Below, piece by piece: positions 54,340-64,000 of a stretch of DNA of 64,000 nucleotides (positions are counted from its first letter, which is position 1; each line of letters begins with the position of its first letter). The stretch lies in the NCBI RefSeq assembly GCF_000834055.1, contig NZ_JXSQ01000006.1, positions 62,001 to 126,000 on the forward strand. Reading direction: 5' to 3'. The notes beneath the pieces were generated by a model, which worked only from the letters and a program-made list of their open reading frames with translations, had not been told where the DNA came from and searched no databases. Origin of the DNA: Leucobacter komagatae (GTDB lineage: Bacteria > Actinomycetota > Actinomycetes > Actinomycetales > Microbacteriaceae). The translations under genes were made by a program, and so were the position numbers.

Positions 54340-57300
54340 TCACGATGGTGTCTGGAGTATCTCTAGGTGTGTTCGTGCAGGCGAATAGCCAAGGCTGAGC
54401 AGCGCGTTGAAGGTCTTCTCTGCAAGAAATCGATCGGTTTCCGCGATCTTGGTCGCCGCAGCGACGAGCTGTTCGACGAACGGCGGCGCTGAGATGTTCT
54501 TCTGCATGAGGTGGTTCGCGACGCGTACGTAGTGGGCAGGGTGTTCCTCATGTGGAAAACGGTCGAGGTCGTAATAGTCGTAGAGGTCGTCTTCACTGAC
54601 GGCTACGGCAGGGCCGCGAACGAAGAGTTCCGCTGCCCTTGGGACATCGATATTGGGAAGTGTTAGCCAACGCAGCAGAGCTCGTTGCTCTGTCTCAGAC
54701 AACGGAGGTTGCCCATCGAGGCGTTGTTCCCAGTGCGCAAAGATGAGCTCCTGAAATATCCCGGCTTCGCCATTCTGATCAAGGTAGTGGGCTACTGATC
54801 GAATCCAGCGCGCGCGTTCTGATTCAGGAGCATGGGCGAGGAAGGCATCCGCCCAGTCAGGATTAGATGCGCCGAAATCGAATGCGAAGCAGATGGCGTG
54901 CAGCTGGATAAAAGCCTCGGTCGAACCAGGAATGTTTGTTGTCACGTGGGGCCACGCGGTGCGGATCTGGTGGCGCAGGCTGTCGCGAAGTCGAGGTCCG
55001 GGGAATCTTCGTGCGAGCAACCCTGCCCAAAGTGTTGTCGCCTGAGGGGTTGAGCCGAGATCCTCGAAACGTGGGAGAAGGTGTGCGCTGAACCAATCTG
55101 GAGCGCGGACCTGAAGATGGGGGCCATACTCGGCGAGCATCATTGGACTCGGATCCGCGAGATTCTCATCCTGAGCGTGCAGGATCTGTTGCAGGCACTC
55201 GATTCCCTCCTCTGAGATCCGGGCGTTGTCGCCGCGTTGTTGCGCGATGCGAAGTAACGTCTCGGTGTAGTAGTGGGCAAGGGAGCCACGGGCTGTTGCT
55301 CGGGCGCCTGATGCGTCGGTTGGGACCTCGGTGCCATTCTCATGAACGGCGGTACGCCACAGTCCGAAAAGCAGGCGCGATCGTTCGTCTTCGTTGTTAA
55401 GCGGGCGGTTAAGTTCGTTCTCGGGATAGGCGACGGAGAAGCCGAGCCTGGCAGCGATCTCTGATCGGTTTTCGGCGTTCAGATGCAGCCGCTGAAGTAC
55501 ATCACTCGCAGTCCAACTCGACCTTTGCACAAGGTGCTGGAGAACGATCTTCCATGCAGATGCATTCCAGGCTCCTTGCATGGCCATCTCATCGAGGAGT
55601 GAAAAATGGGCGCTAGAGTTCTGCTCTAGGTAGTCGTGAAGCTCTCGAAGGGTTGGACCGCTAGAGTGCTCGTCCTGGAGTGTCCGATCGTCGAGCAGTC
55701 GGCGGACGACATCCACGGCGAGAAAAGAGCGAAAACGGCCCTCGACCTCTCGAGGAGGATCGGACCGAGACGAGACCTGCACGACTGACGTGAGGTTGGG
55801 ATATTCGTCCGGCGTGTAGCCGTGCTTACGCTCGAGCTCGTGTCGAAGGGCATGGACCGGGTCGTCCGCGGCGACGGTGTCGGTGAGCCAGACGAAGATG
55901 TTGTACCGGTCATAGTCGTTGACTTCGATCTCGGACTCCGAGTGGGTGACGTTTTGGATGTAGTCGAGAAACGTCTGCCGCATCGTCGTGGCGGAATTCT
56001 TGTAGATGGCCGCCATAAGGCGGAACACTTCAGGCCTGCTCCGGTACTCGAACGGTAGAGCCTGCTGGATAAGGATCTTGATGAGGGCATCGGCGTCGGT
56101 GCTGCGGGCCTCCGCGAGCGCGTCGAGCGCCAGTCGTCGAATCATCTCCGAGCGGTCATCCAAGTAGCGAGTGGCGTCTGACACACCGTGATCACGCACT
56201 GATTCGCGGAGAAGATCGCGGGCGATATCGACGACGAGGATGTAGGGATCATCTCGAGCGTATCGCTCCGCGTACTCGACCTGGCTTCGACGCACCGATA
56301 TTGCGTTCTCTGGCCCGCTGCCAGTGAAGAACGCGTCGGTCCTCTCGACGGTACGAATGAGGTCAAGGACAACGGAAAGCATATGTGTTCGGTTTGAGAG
56401 TCTCGGCATGAGCTTGGGCCAGGCATCCCGGATAGACGACGTCCTCCACCACAAGCGGAGGCGCGTCTCAAGGGAATCGTCGCGGAAAGCCCAACCGCTT
56501 CGGACCTTAAACCGAAGCTGAGGCGTGAGCATGTGGTGTAGAAGGAGTTCCGCTACTTCCGGATCCGTGTCCACCACGCGAGGCAGCAGCATCGAGAGGC
56601 GGTCTGACTCTTGGGGCTGCTGTGAGACGGCGAGAACAAAGATCAGCTGTCGGTGGTGTAGCGAGCCATTGAAATCACTGAGAACCTTGTGCCAGATCTG
56701 GAACCAGAGGTGCTGGTGCAGCTTTCCCTGGTGCAGGGCAAGAACAGCGAGTAACGCGGCGCCGTCGTCATCGTCGATCGATGCGCACGCCCACTCGGAC
56801 CAATCGTGTAACCCGGCGTCTCGTTCCCCCTCGGGATCGAACAGCTGGTCCAAGATTTGTAACTTGTCCAACGTCTTGAGCCAGTTCGACGAGCAGGCCT
56901 TCGAGCGGAAGTATCGTGCGAGCTCGGGGTCGTTCAGCGTCCAGGAAGTCTCGAGAGCGTCCTGTTCGGCAGCTTCTGGTCCGCGCGCGACGAACTCGGT
57001 GATCTCATCAAAGCGTTGACTGGCCGAGGCCGTCAACCGGTTGCCCCAGCGCCCGATAAACGACTCCAGCGCGCCGAACGGATTCTCGTCAGGGGAAGGG
57101 AACGGAATAGGGGTAATACCTAGCCTGTTCCAGAGTTCGTAGTCCTCAGCGCTCCTGGTGAATGCGAACCGTTCGCCGTTGTTCGGCAACGCGCGGTTTA
57201 GGTATTGGATGATCGTGTCTTCTGCGCTGTACCCGATCAGCACCACGGTGTACCGAGCGAACAGGCGGGTAAGAAACTGCGTCGCCCAACCGTCGGTGAT

Positions 57301-57846
57301 GTATGCACGACCGAAGTCTCGGTCTGTGAGAACCATACGTGTCGTGGGCAGAGGATTTAAAACACCGTGCAGGTGTACCAGACCAGAGAAGTCATCTCCT
57401 AGCGGCAGCATAGGTGGAACATGGATAGGCGACTCAAGACAAAGTTCTTCCAGCGCGGCCTCGAAGAGAAAATCGAAGTTGGTGGTCACGATCCTCGGGG
57501 TTTTGCCCTGCGCTGTCGCGATCCTCCAGATATTACGGTGGTAGGAGTTCGGAATGTCTGCCGTTTCAAGGCGAGAGCTAACTCGGCGGTGGATGTCTCC
57601 ACTTATCTCGTGCAACTGCCCCATGATGACGTCGAACTGCACGGGCACATTCTCGTTTGCAGGAACCAGAGCGGAATGACCCAGCGTTCGCGCGATGTCC
57701 TCGGCGAGGCCCCTGAAGCCGGGCAGCCCGGAAGGCTTCGCAGAAGACACTCCTGCACCGCAGAAAAACACAAGCCTGTCAGATTGGAATGCTTCCTCGA
57801 CTTTCTGGGGAAGCGTAACGCCATCGGAACTCCATTCGCTGGTCAT
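54340..57846 (-). CDS. SIR2-domain defence protein with long C-terminal helical region
   Basis: A 1168-aa protein. N-terminal SIR2 domain: FFCGAGVSSAKPSGLPGF (GAGVS at residues 30-34), TTNFD (121-125), HLHG (158-161) and LIGYSAED (203-210). The Asn of TTNFD and the His of HLHG are the expected NAD-binding/catalytic residues. After about residue 260 come about 900 mainly helical residues, tentatively of the DUF4020 kind. SIR2 proteins in phage defence deplete NAD+ upon infection. ATG 57846 has GAGAGGGG upstream; the frame continues further upstream (57939), but without support. Located in the tRNA island, same strand as the nuclease gene. Confidence 0.8.
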   Translation of the reverse strand: MTSEWSSDGVTLPQKVEEAFQSDRLVFFCGAGVSSAKPSGLPGFRGLAEDIARTLGHSALVPANENVPVQFDVIMGQLHEISGDIHRRVSSRLETADIPNSYHRNIWRIATAQGKTPRIVTTNFDFLFEAALEELCLESPIHVPPMLPLGDDFSGLVHLHGVLNPLPTTRMVLTDRDFGRAYITDGWATQFLTRLFARYTVVLIGYSAEDTIIQYLNRALPNNGERFAFTRSAEDYELWNRLGITPIPFPSPDENPFGALESFIGRWGNRLTASASQRFDEITEFVARGPEAAEQDALETSWTLNDPELARYFRSKACSSNWLKTLDKLQILDQLFDPEGERDAGLHDWSEWACASIDDDDGAALLAVLALHQGKLHQHLWFQIWHKVLSDFNGSLHHRQLIFVLAVSQQPQESDRLSMLLPRVVDTDPEVAELLLHHMLTPQLRFKVRSGWAFRDDSLETRLRLWWRTSSIRDAWPKLMPRLSNRTHMLSVVLDLIRTVERTDAFFTGSGPENAISVRRSQVEYAERYARDDPYILVVDIARDLLRESVRDHGVSDATRYLDDRSEMIRRLALDALAEARSTDADALIKILIQQALPFEYRSRPEVFRLMAAIYKNSATTMRQTFLDYIQNVTHSESEIEVNDYDRYNIFVWLTDTVAADDPVHALRHELERKHGYTPDEYPNLTSVVQVSSRSDPPREVEGRFRSFLAVDVVRRLLDDRTLQDEHSSGPTLRELHDYLEQNSSAHFSLLDEMAMQGAWNASAWKIVLQHLVQRSSWTASDVLQRLHLNAENRSEIAARLGFSVAYPENELNRPLNNEDERSRLLFGLWRTAVHENGTEVPTDASGARATARGSLAHYYTETLLRIAQQRGDNARISEEGIECLQQILHAQDENLADPSPMMLAEYGPHLQVRAPDWFSAHLLPRFEDLGSTPQATTLWAGLLARRFPGPRLRDSLRHQIRTAWPHVTTNIPGSTEAFIQLHAICFAFDFGASNPDWADAFLAHAPESERARWIRSVAHYLDQNGEAGIFQELIFAHWEQRLDGQPPLSETEQRALLRWLTLPNIDVPRAAELFVRGPAVAVSEDDLYDYYDLDRFPHEEHPAHYVRVANHLMQKNISAPPFVEQLVAAATKIAETDRFLAEKTFNALLSLGYSPARTHLEILQTPS

Positions 57847-58223
57847 CCGGGCTGCCCCTCTCATCTTGTCAATTCTCTCATCGCGAGATGCGCAGAGTCG
57901 AAGAAGCCGTGGGCGGGTCGTTGAGGATCTCGAACCCACCCTCGACTATGCTGACATGGCTCTTGAGACGAATACCGCCAAGGCGTATAGACCCTAACAG
58001 GCGCTAGACTCAGATTTACGTCCTATCGGAAAATCCTCTGCTAGATGCAAGTCATACCCAGCGCATTTTCGTTCATGGTCGCGCGTTGTGCAGACTAGCG
58101 CTCCGAGATGTCCACCGAGAATATTCCCGACTGAGCGACAGTCTGACTCAAGTCGCGCAGATGGTAGGCAGGCTGCCCCCAAACGTCCTCGGAACATCTC
58201 TTCGCAGCGGAGCTTGTTCTTCA
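57847..58223. other. Gap upstream of the SIR2 gene
   Basis: About 380 bases between the SIR2 start and the integrase remnant (both minus). It holds the promoter region of the SIR2 gene; no other gene recognised. Confidence 0.4.
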
Positions 58224-59207
58224 TCACCGTGACACTGTAACGGCTGATGGACGATCAGCTCGCCTTTCCGAACGCCCGCTCCAGGAAACCGGCGGTAAGC
58301 GCGTGTGCACGATCTCGTTGCGGCGGATGTAGTGCTCGGGAGTAATCGAGGGATCAGTATTGCCAAGAAGCTCAGACGCAAGCTGTCGTCCCCCGAACTC
58401 GTTGTTCGCGGTCCCCGCGGTTCGACGGAACCGATGAGGAGTGAAATCAGGCACTCCAGCCCGCTCCACCACGTCGCGAAGGTACCTGAGGGCGTTCTTG
58501 GTTGTGTGCGGTGTCCCGAGGCGTGTCGCGAACAGCAGCGCGTCAGTGTGCGTAAAGCCGATCTTCTTGGGACGCGTTTGGACCGTTCGGATCAGGAACA
58601 AGGGTAGCGCAACCCGACGTACAGATCGAGCCGTCTTTGTATGATCCTGCCGGTGGGTGGGTTCAGCCCTCCGGCTTACGATCGTTCCTGAGATCCGCAC
58701 CAACGGGATCGGCGCATCAAGGTCGAGCTCGCAGAGCCGGGTCGCGAGGACTTCACCGATGCGCACTGAGGTACCGAGCATGACCTCCACGACCTGCCTA
58801 AGTTGTCCATCAGCCCAATGGCCTGCCTCAATCTGCCGACGTTCCCACAGCTTGATACCTACGCACATGGCTTTTAGTTCAGCCTAGGAGAGGACGTCAG
58901 GCGTGCGGACTGAGCGGCGGCGTCTAGAGACGTGGTCCATCGTCGATCGAGGGATTTCCGAGGTGGTAGCTGATGCGCTGTGGCCCCCACCGGCAGGCGA
59001 ATCGGAGGCTGATGATACGATGCTAGAGTGGTTTGGGTAGTCGTGAGGGCCAATTTCGAGGCTGTCGCGGCCGAGACTTAGAATCGTTCCGCTGCACGTC
59101 TGACAGGTTATCTCTGATCGACGCTCAATGCGGCAAGTCGATGCCTCCCGATTAGGGTGAGGGTGCGTTGGGGCGAGGACCTCAGGTCCGAATATTGCGT
59201 ATGGCAA
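58224..59207 (-). pseudogene. Tyrosine recombinase/integrase, broken by TAG
   Basis: The intact part (58224-58868, 214 codons) is the catalytic domain: the first Arg in GTSVRIGEVLATRL, the HxxR box HRFRRTAGT, and the late box LLGNTDPSITPEHYIRR, whose Tyr is the nucleophile. The same frame continues upstream to 59207, but is cut by a TAG at 58884-58886; the residues around it (RTPDVLS, then AELKAM) read as the linker before the catalytic domain. The N-terminal core-binding domain is not recognisable. It is the integrase of the island, lying next to the tRNA-Pro. Inactive as read. Confidence 0.75.
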
Positions 59208-59591
59208 CCCACATCCTGCCGCAGGTCTTCTATCGATCTCGAGTGTTCGTAACGTCCCGAGGAACGGTACCTATCTCGCCGACACAGGCTTCCTCTTCAC
59301 ACATATTCCACGGCGTCCTTTGCCACTATTCAATCGAGACCAGCGCGGTTGCCTCCACACCGACACCAGACACTGCGCTGACGCTCACGTTCGCGTCAAT
59401 GCGTTCCTCGGCGGACACGAGAAGCCGGTTCGCGAGACCCCTCGATCCCTCTGGAATGACCGCGCCTATGCGATAGAAAGGTCTTGGATCACCGAAAGCG
59501 GGTTCCGGGTTTCGGCTCCCGGCGCGTCGCCACGACCGCAGCCAAAGCCCCGCACAGGCCATCAGCACCCGCGAACGGTCGGGCTGGATTT
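59208..59591. other. Sequence between integrase remnant and right repeat
   Basis: About 380 bases. It may contain more decayed integrase N-terminal sequence, but nothing is clear. Confidence 0.35.
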
Positions 59592-59864
<273 letters not shown>

Positions 59865-60092
59865 TTGTCTCTTCAAGCGGTGCCGGCCGGGGCCGATTCC
59901 GCTGCCGAAGCAACCTCTCTATTCTAGCCATACTTTTGCGAACCGAAGAACGCGCGGCGGCCGGGCCCGCAGATTCGGCGGCGGCACCCGTGCAAACCCC
60001 ACACGAGTCACACCGCCTCCCCACAGCGCACCCCAAGCACAGCGAAGGCCCGAGCCCGGCAAACACCGAGCCCGGGCCGTCACAACAAAGCC

Positions 60093-61295
60093 CTACTCGT
60101 CGAGCAGCGCCGCCGCGTACATCGGGCGCGCCGCGTCGGCGCTCGGCGGGTGGAAGAGGCCGGCGGTCGCGTCGCGGTAGATGCGGCTGAGCTCGCTGAC
60201 GTTGTCGAAGCCGGAGCCGCCCGTGCACATGAGTGCGGTCTCAGCGTTACGGCGTGCAGCAGTCGCGGCGTTCAGCCGCGCGGACACGAGGCGCAGCGGC
60301 CAGCCGGCCCCGTGGTCGACGAGCTCGTCGAAGTCACGCGAGTACGCGTCGAGCTGCGCGGGCACCGCCATGAACTCCATGTGCGCGTCCGCGAGCCGCA
60401 CGCGCGCCTCGGGCACCTCAGCGTGCGAGGTTCCCGCCTTCGCTGAGCGGCGCTTCTGCATGCCGGTGGCCGCGAGAGCGAGCGCCCGGCGCGCGACGCC
60501 CGCGTAGACGGCACCGATGAGCAGCTGGAAGTTCGCGGTGATCGCGAACGTCAGAAGGTCGGGGTGCCGCCCGGCAGGGATCTTGCGCCCCACCTTCTCG
60601 GGCCGCATGCGCGCGCCGTCGAGGATCGTCGCGCGACTCTGCGAGGCCCGCATGCCGAGCACGTCCCACTGATCCGACACGGTGATCCCCGCGCCGCCAC
60701 CGGCAGCGGCCTCCTCGTGGGTGCGCTCAAGGAACCCGTACACGAGCGTCTCGGCGTCCGTGCCCGCGGTGGTCTGGTCGAGCCCGTGCACGATGAGCCT
60801 CGTCCACACCGGCGACAGCGACGTGAAGATCTTCACGCCGGAGAGCAGGTAGGCGCCGTCATCCTGCGGCTCGGCCTTCGTCTTCGAGCCCTGCAGCACC
60901 CAGTCGTTCGCGGGCTCGCTGATGCCGAACGCGAAGATCTCGCCGGCGACGGCCTCGTCGAACACGTAGTCGAGGGAGTGATCGCCGCGCTCGAACATCG
61001 CGCGGATCACGCCCGTGCACATGAGGTGCATGTTGATCGCGAGCGCGGTGCCGGGGGCAGCCGTCGCGAGGCGCTGCTGTAGCCGGACCACCTGGTTCAG
61101 TGTGAGCCCAGGCCCACCGAGCTCCTCAGGCACGAAGAGCGTGAGATACCCCTGGTCGCGCAGCTCGGCGAGGTCCTCGTGGAAGAAGCTGTTCTCGCGG
61201 TCGTACACCGCCGCCCGCTCGCGGAACCGTTCGAGCAGCTCCTCCGGCAGGTAGCGCTCGGCCAGCTCAGCATGCCGCACTTCTCGGTCGCTCAT
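60093..61295 (-). CDS. Acyl-CoA dehydrogenase family protein
   Basis: A 400-aa flavoprotein of the ACAD fold: N-terminal helical domain (VPEELGGPGLTLNQV), a central beta domain (ISEPANDW, GVKIFTS) and a C-terminal helical domain (MCTGGSGFDNVSELSRIYRDA). It introduces a double bond into an acyl-CoA or acyl-carrier substrate with FAD. The catalytic Glu is not assigned. It is the third gene of an operon with the ketosynthase and acyl-CoA ligase, 41 bases after the ketosynthase; together they suggest a lipid or polyketide tailoring pathway. Confidence 0.8.
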   Translation of the reverse strand: MSDREVRHAELAERYLPEELLERFRERAAVYDRENSFFHEDLAELRDQGYLTLFVPEELGGPGLTLNQVVRLQQRLATAAPGTALAINMHLMCTGVIRAMFERGDHSLDYVFDEAVAGEIFAFGISEPANDWVLQGSKTKAEPQDDGAYLLSGVKIFTSLSPVWTRLIVHGLDQTTAGTDAETLVYGFLERTHEEAAAGGGAGITVSDQWDVLGMRASQSRATILDGARMRPEKVGRKIPAGRHPDLLTFAITANFQLLIGAVYAGVARRALALAATGMQKRRSAKAGTSHAEVPEARVRLADAHMEFMAVPAQLDAYSRDFDELVDHGAGWPLRLVSARLNAATAARRNAETALMCTGGSGFDNVSELSRIYRDATAGLFHPPSADAARPMYAAALLDE

Positions 61296-61336
61296 TCTCT
61301 CTCCGATCGTTGATTCTCAAGTAAGCAGTACAGGGG

Positions 61337-62713
61337 CTACGGCCGCTCGATGAGCACGGCTCCGTTGTGCCCGCCGAAGCCGAACGACGTCGACAGCACG
61401 CTGTTGACAACAACGGGCCGCGCCTTTCCCGTGACAAAGTCCCAGCCTTCGAACTCAGGGTCGTCGAGGTTTAGTGTCGGTGGCAGTGTCTGGTCGCGCA
61501 GCGCCATCACCGAGATGATCGCTTCGACGACGCCTCCCGCGCCGAGCAGGTGCCCCGTGCTCGACTTTGTCGCCGAGATCGGCGTGCGCCGCGCGTGCTC
61601 CCCGAGCGCGGCCTCGAGGGCGAGGAGCTCTGCGGCGTCGCCTGCGGGGGTGCCGGTGCCGTGCGCGTTGATGTGGTCGACGCCCTCGGGCGCGACGCCA
61701 GCGTCGGCGAGGCACTCCCGCACCGCCTGCGCGGCCCCGCGGCCCTCGGGGTGCGGGGCTGTCGGGTGGTGCGCATCGCTCGCGGATCCGAAGCCAGCCA
61801 AGACCGCGAGGATCTCGGCGCCGCGCGCCAGCGCGCTCTCCTCCGATTCGATGAGGATCGCCGCAGCTCCCTGCGACATCACGAACCCTGCGCGTGCGCG
61901 ATCGAACGGCCGCGACGCCGTTTCGGGCGCGTCTTCGTAGCCTGCGGCGAGCGCCCGCATGTTCGCGTTCGAGGAGAGGTTCACGCCGTTCAGGCAGTCC
62001 TCGTAGCCGACGACGAGCACCGCGTCGGCGTAGCCGTGCCTGATGCGCCTGAGCCCATCGCCGAGGCCGACCGCGCCGCTCGCGCACGTCGCCGATATGC
62101 CCTGGGCGGGGCCGCGGATCCCGTAGCGCTGACTCAGCAGCGCGGCGGCGGAATCGGGGGCGCCGTGGATCGAGAGCGTGAGCGGAACGGCGCGCGGGCC
62201 GCGGGCGTCGAGCACCCGGGTCGCGCTCTGCTGCGCGTCGACGGGCCCGGAGCCGGTCGCCGCGATCACGACGACGCGCGCCTCGTCCCATGGGAGCGCG
62301 GGCCCGGCAGCACCGGCATCAGCGGCATCAGCGGCATCAGCATCACCGGCATCAGCGCCAGCGCCCGCAGCGCCAGCGCCCGAGCTGCCACCGGTCTGCG
62401 CACGATCAGCATCGGCCAGCGCCGGATCGACCCCGGCCTGCGCGAGCGCCTGATCCGCTGCGGCGATCGCCCAGTGCTGCACGGGGCTGAGCCGCCGCGC
62501 GAGGGTCCGCTCAATGCCAGGCGCGGGGAGCGCCGCGACGTCGAAGTCGCGCACCTGCCCGCCGATCCGCACCGCGAGCCCCTCGAACTCGGGGCCCTCG
62601 AGGCGCGTGATCGCGCTTCGCCCCATGGCGACCGCGTTCCACAGCTCGGGTACGCCGATACCGCTCGGGGTGACGGCGCCGAGCCCGGTGATGACAACAC
62701 GTCGCCCGTTCAT
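61337..62713 (-). CDS. Beta-ketoacyl synthase (KAS II / FabF-like)
   Basis: A 458-aa ketosynthase: MNGRRVVITGLGAVTPSG start, the nucleophilic Cys in ATCASG, His in NAHGTGTPAG and His in STGHLLGAGG, so the Cys-His-His triad is complete; the end is STSFGFGGHNGAVLIERP. It condenses malonyl-ACP with an acyl primer. Odd: an Ala/Gly/Asp-rich insertion of about 33 residues at positions 107-139, absent from normal FabF. ATG 62713 overlaps the stop of the ligase gene by 4 bases (ATGA). Part of the ligase-ketosynthase-ACAD operon rather than the housekeeping fab cluster, since no fabD, fabH or acpP is adjacent. Confidence 0.88.
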   Translation of the reverse strand: MNGRRVVITGLGAVTPSGIGVPELWNAVAMGRSAITRLEGPEFEGLAVRIGGQVRDFDVAALPAPGIERTLARRLSPVQHWAIAAADQALAQAGVDPALADADRAQTGGSSGAGAAGAGADAGDADAADAADAGAAGPALPWDEARVVVIAATGSGPVDAQQSATRVLDARGPRAVPLTLSIHGAPDSAAALLSQRYGIRGPAQGISATCASGAVGLGDGLRRIRHGYADAVLVVGYEDCLNGVNLSSNANMRALAAGYEDAPETASRPFDRARAGFVMSQGAAAILIESEESALARGAEILAVLAGFGSASDAHHPTAPHPEGRGAAQAVRECLADAGVAPEGVDHINAHGTGTPAGDAAELLALEAALGEHARRTPISATKSSTGHLLGAGGVVEAIISVMALRDQTLPPTLNLDDPEFEGWDFVTGKARPVVVNSVLSTSFGFGGHNGAVLIERP

Positions 62714-64000
62714 AGTCGTTCCCCTCCGCCTGATTCGACGAGTGCAACGGTTTCGGCGCGGCGGATCTTCCCGCCCACCGTGCGCGGCAGCGCGTCGATG
62801 CGGTACCACTGGCGGGGCACGAACTGCGGGGCGAGCCGCTCCTTCGCGAGCAAGCGCAGCGCGTCCTTCGGCGGCACCACGTCGGTCGGGCCCTCGACGA
62901 CGAGCGCGACGACGCTGCCGAGCCTCGGGTGCGGCAGCGCGACCGCGCACACCGCCGTGATCCGTGGCAGCCCCTCGAACGCCCGCTCGACCTCGGTGAG
63001 CGCGACCTTGTGCCCGCCGGTCACCGCGATGTCGCCTGCGCGCCCAACGAGTTCGAGCTTGCCCTCGACGATACGCCCCTGGTCGTGCACGGTCGCCCAG
63101 CCATCTGGGCCGCGCAGCACCTCGTCGGTGGTGCCCGCGAGGTACCCGTCGGAGCAGGCCGCGGCGTCGATCCACAGCGTGCCGAGCTCGCCGTCTGGCA
63201 CCGGGACCCCCTCGGCCGAGCGGATCTCGAAACCGATCCCGTCGTACACCGAGATGCGGGTGCCGTCGCCGCCGCGGCTGTCGCCGATGAAGCCGATCTC
63301 TGCTGCCCCGTAGTAGCTGATGAGTCGCACGCCGGGCAGCACCGCGGCGAGCCCCTCGCGGAGCGCGGCCGACAGGTTCGCTCCCCCGGTGACGACGAGC
63401 TCGAGCGAGGCGAAGCGTTCGATGTCTCCTCCCACGCTGTCGCGGCGGGCGGCGTCGCTCAACGCTTGCACGAGCGCGGGCACGGCGACGACGCGGGTGA
63501 TCCCCTCCTCGCTCACCCGCCGCGCCATCTCGACGGCGTCGAAGGCGTCGGCCATGTGCGCCGCTCCCCCGGTCGCGAGGCACTCGATGAGCGCGTAGAG
63601 GGTGAGGCTGTACGACACCGGCCCGGGTGCGAGCGTCGCGACGCCGGGCAGCGGCTCGAGGTACGCGCTCGAGACTGCGACGTTCGCCCGGTACTGCGCG
63701 CGCGTCTTCAGGAACCCCTTGGGGTCGCTCGTCGTGCCCGAGGAGAACAGCAGCAGGAACGCCTCACCGCCGTCGCGCACGGTTGGCGCTGGGGCGGGAT
63801 CGAGCCGCGCCTCCTGCTCTTGGAACTCCGCGAGCGAGACGACCGTGCCGGCCCAGCCGCGCACGGCAAGCGCCGGTGCGAGGTCGTCGGAATCGCTGAT
63901 GACGAGCCCGATGCCCGTCGCGAGGATCACGGAGACGCGGTGCGCGAGGGGCCAGCGCGGATCGAGCGTCGCCGACACCGCCCTGAAGCCGGCAAGCCCA
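62710..64000 (-). CDS. Acyl-CoA synthetase / AMP-dependent ligase (5' end off right edge)
   Basis: At least 430 codons of an ANL-superfamily adenylating enzyme. Motifs: FSSGTTSDPKG (A3, phosphate-binding), ISYYGAAEIG (A5), WATVHDQGRI (A7), and VGRAGDIAVTGGHKVALTEVE (A8), then the C-terminal Lys in TVGGKIRRAE. The reading frame is still open at the right edge (GLAGFRAVSATLDPRWP), so the N-terminus is missing. It activates a carboxylic acid as acyl-AMP and transfers it to CoA or ACP, probably priming the ketosynthase encoded next. Confidence 0.88.
   Translation of the reverse strand, partial: GLAGFRAVSATLDPRWPLAHRVSVILATGIGLVISDSDDLAPALAVRGWAGTVVSLAEFQEQEARLDPAPAPTVRDGGEAFLLLFSSGTTSDPKGFLKTRAQYRANVAVSSAYLEPLPGVATLAPGPVSYSLTLYALIECLATGGAAHMADAFDAVEMARRVSEEGITRVVAVPALVQALSDAARRDSVGGDIERFASLELVVTGGANLSAALREGLAAVLPGVRLISYYGAAEIGFIGDSRGGDGTRISVYDGIGFEIRSAEGVPVPDGELGTLWIDAAACSDGYLAGTTDEVLRGPDGWATVHDQGRIVEGKLELVGRAGDIAVTGGHKVALTEVERAFEGLPRITAVCAVALPHPRLGSVVALVVEGPTDVVPPKDALRLLAKERLAPQFVPRQWYRIDALPRTVGGKIRRAETVALVESGGGERL

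Noticed and set aside
61550-63313. 587-codon plus-strand frame across the ketosynthase and ligase genes
   Set aside because: It runs opposite to two clear enzymes; long shadow frames are common at this GC content.

Overview
The window is high-GC DNA with GTG/TTG starts, dense overlapping operons, LAxTG/LANSG-type cell-wall sorting signals, a tRNA-Pro(GGG) and VanZ, LacI and TetR families typical of Actinobacteria. A Microbacteriaceae member such as Leucobacter is my best guess; this is inference from gene style only.

Layout. (1) 1-2817: the start of a Wadjet anti-plasmid operon (jetA, jetB, 5' part of jetC, running off the left edge). (2) 3055-12125: core-like genes: a VanZ-like membrane protein, an NAD(P)-dependent semialdehyde dehydrogenase, the NhaA antiporter, a secreted beta-propeller/Ig protein with a sorting signal, an SDR/TetR pair with an operator, and a membrane protein/GntR pair. 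(3) 12381-13577: a proline-iminopeptidase-like gene broken by an in-frame TAG and a gene remnant that is a decayed copy of the 3' end of the gene at 32167. (4) 13748-25679: a catabolic, ester/terpenoid-like cluster with four regulators (TetR, LysR, LacI families and associated palindromes), two SDR/ADH-type dehydrogenases, three hydrolases, an MFS transporter and a split AtuA-type protein. (5) 25846-35959: a giant Ig-repeat surface adhesin with a lipoprotein gene, small membrane proteins, and a tight operon of a pentapeptide-repeat protein and two unknown proteins facing a SUKH-like gene. (6) 36630-40445: VOC proteins and a DrrAB-like ABC exporter, divergent from ArsR and SRPBCC genes across two identical-architecture operators. 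(7) 40446-48096: a patchy, lower-GC accessory stretch: Sll1717-type P-loop ATPase, IS3-family remnants, DUF3800 protein, an NTF2-like protein and a second ABC exporter in which both genes are frameshifted, next to a small HTH gene with two operator palindromes. (8) 48097-59864: an about 11.5-kb genomic island at the 3' end of tRNA-Pro, bounded by an imperfect repeat of about 240 bp and carrying a decayed tyrosine integrase, an AbiTii-like protein, a 1201-aa protein with a C-terminal PD-(D/E)XK nuclease domain, and an 1168-aa SIR2 protein. This is the best candidate for an undescribed defence system. (9) 60093-64000: an acyl-CoA ligase, ketosynthase and acyl-CoA dehydrogenase operon, probably lipid or polyketide metabolism.

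Several genes (CocE-type hydrolase, adhesin, ABC permease and ATPase) need exactly one extra base, mostly in G/C runs, to restore the family reading frame. Four such single-base losses in one window suggest either sequence error or shared decay, and the calls are marked accordingly.
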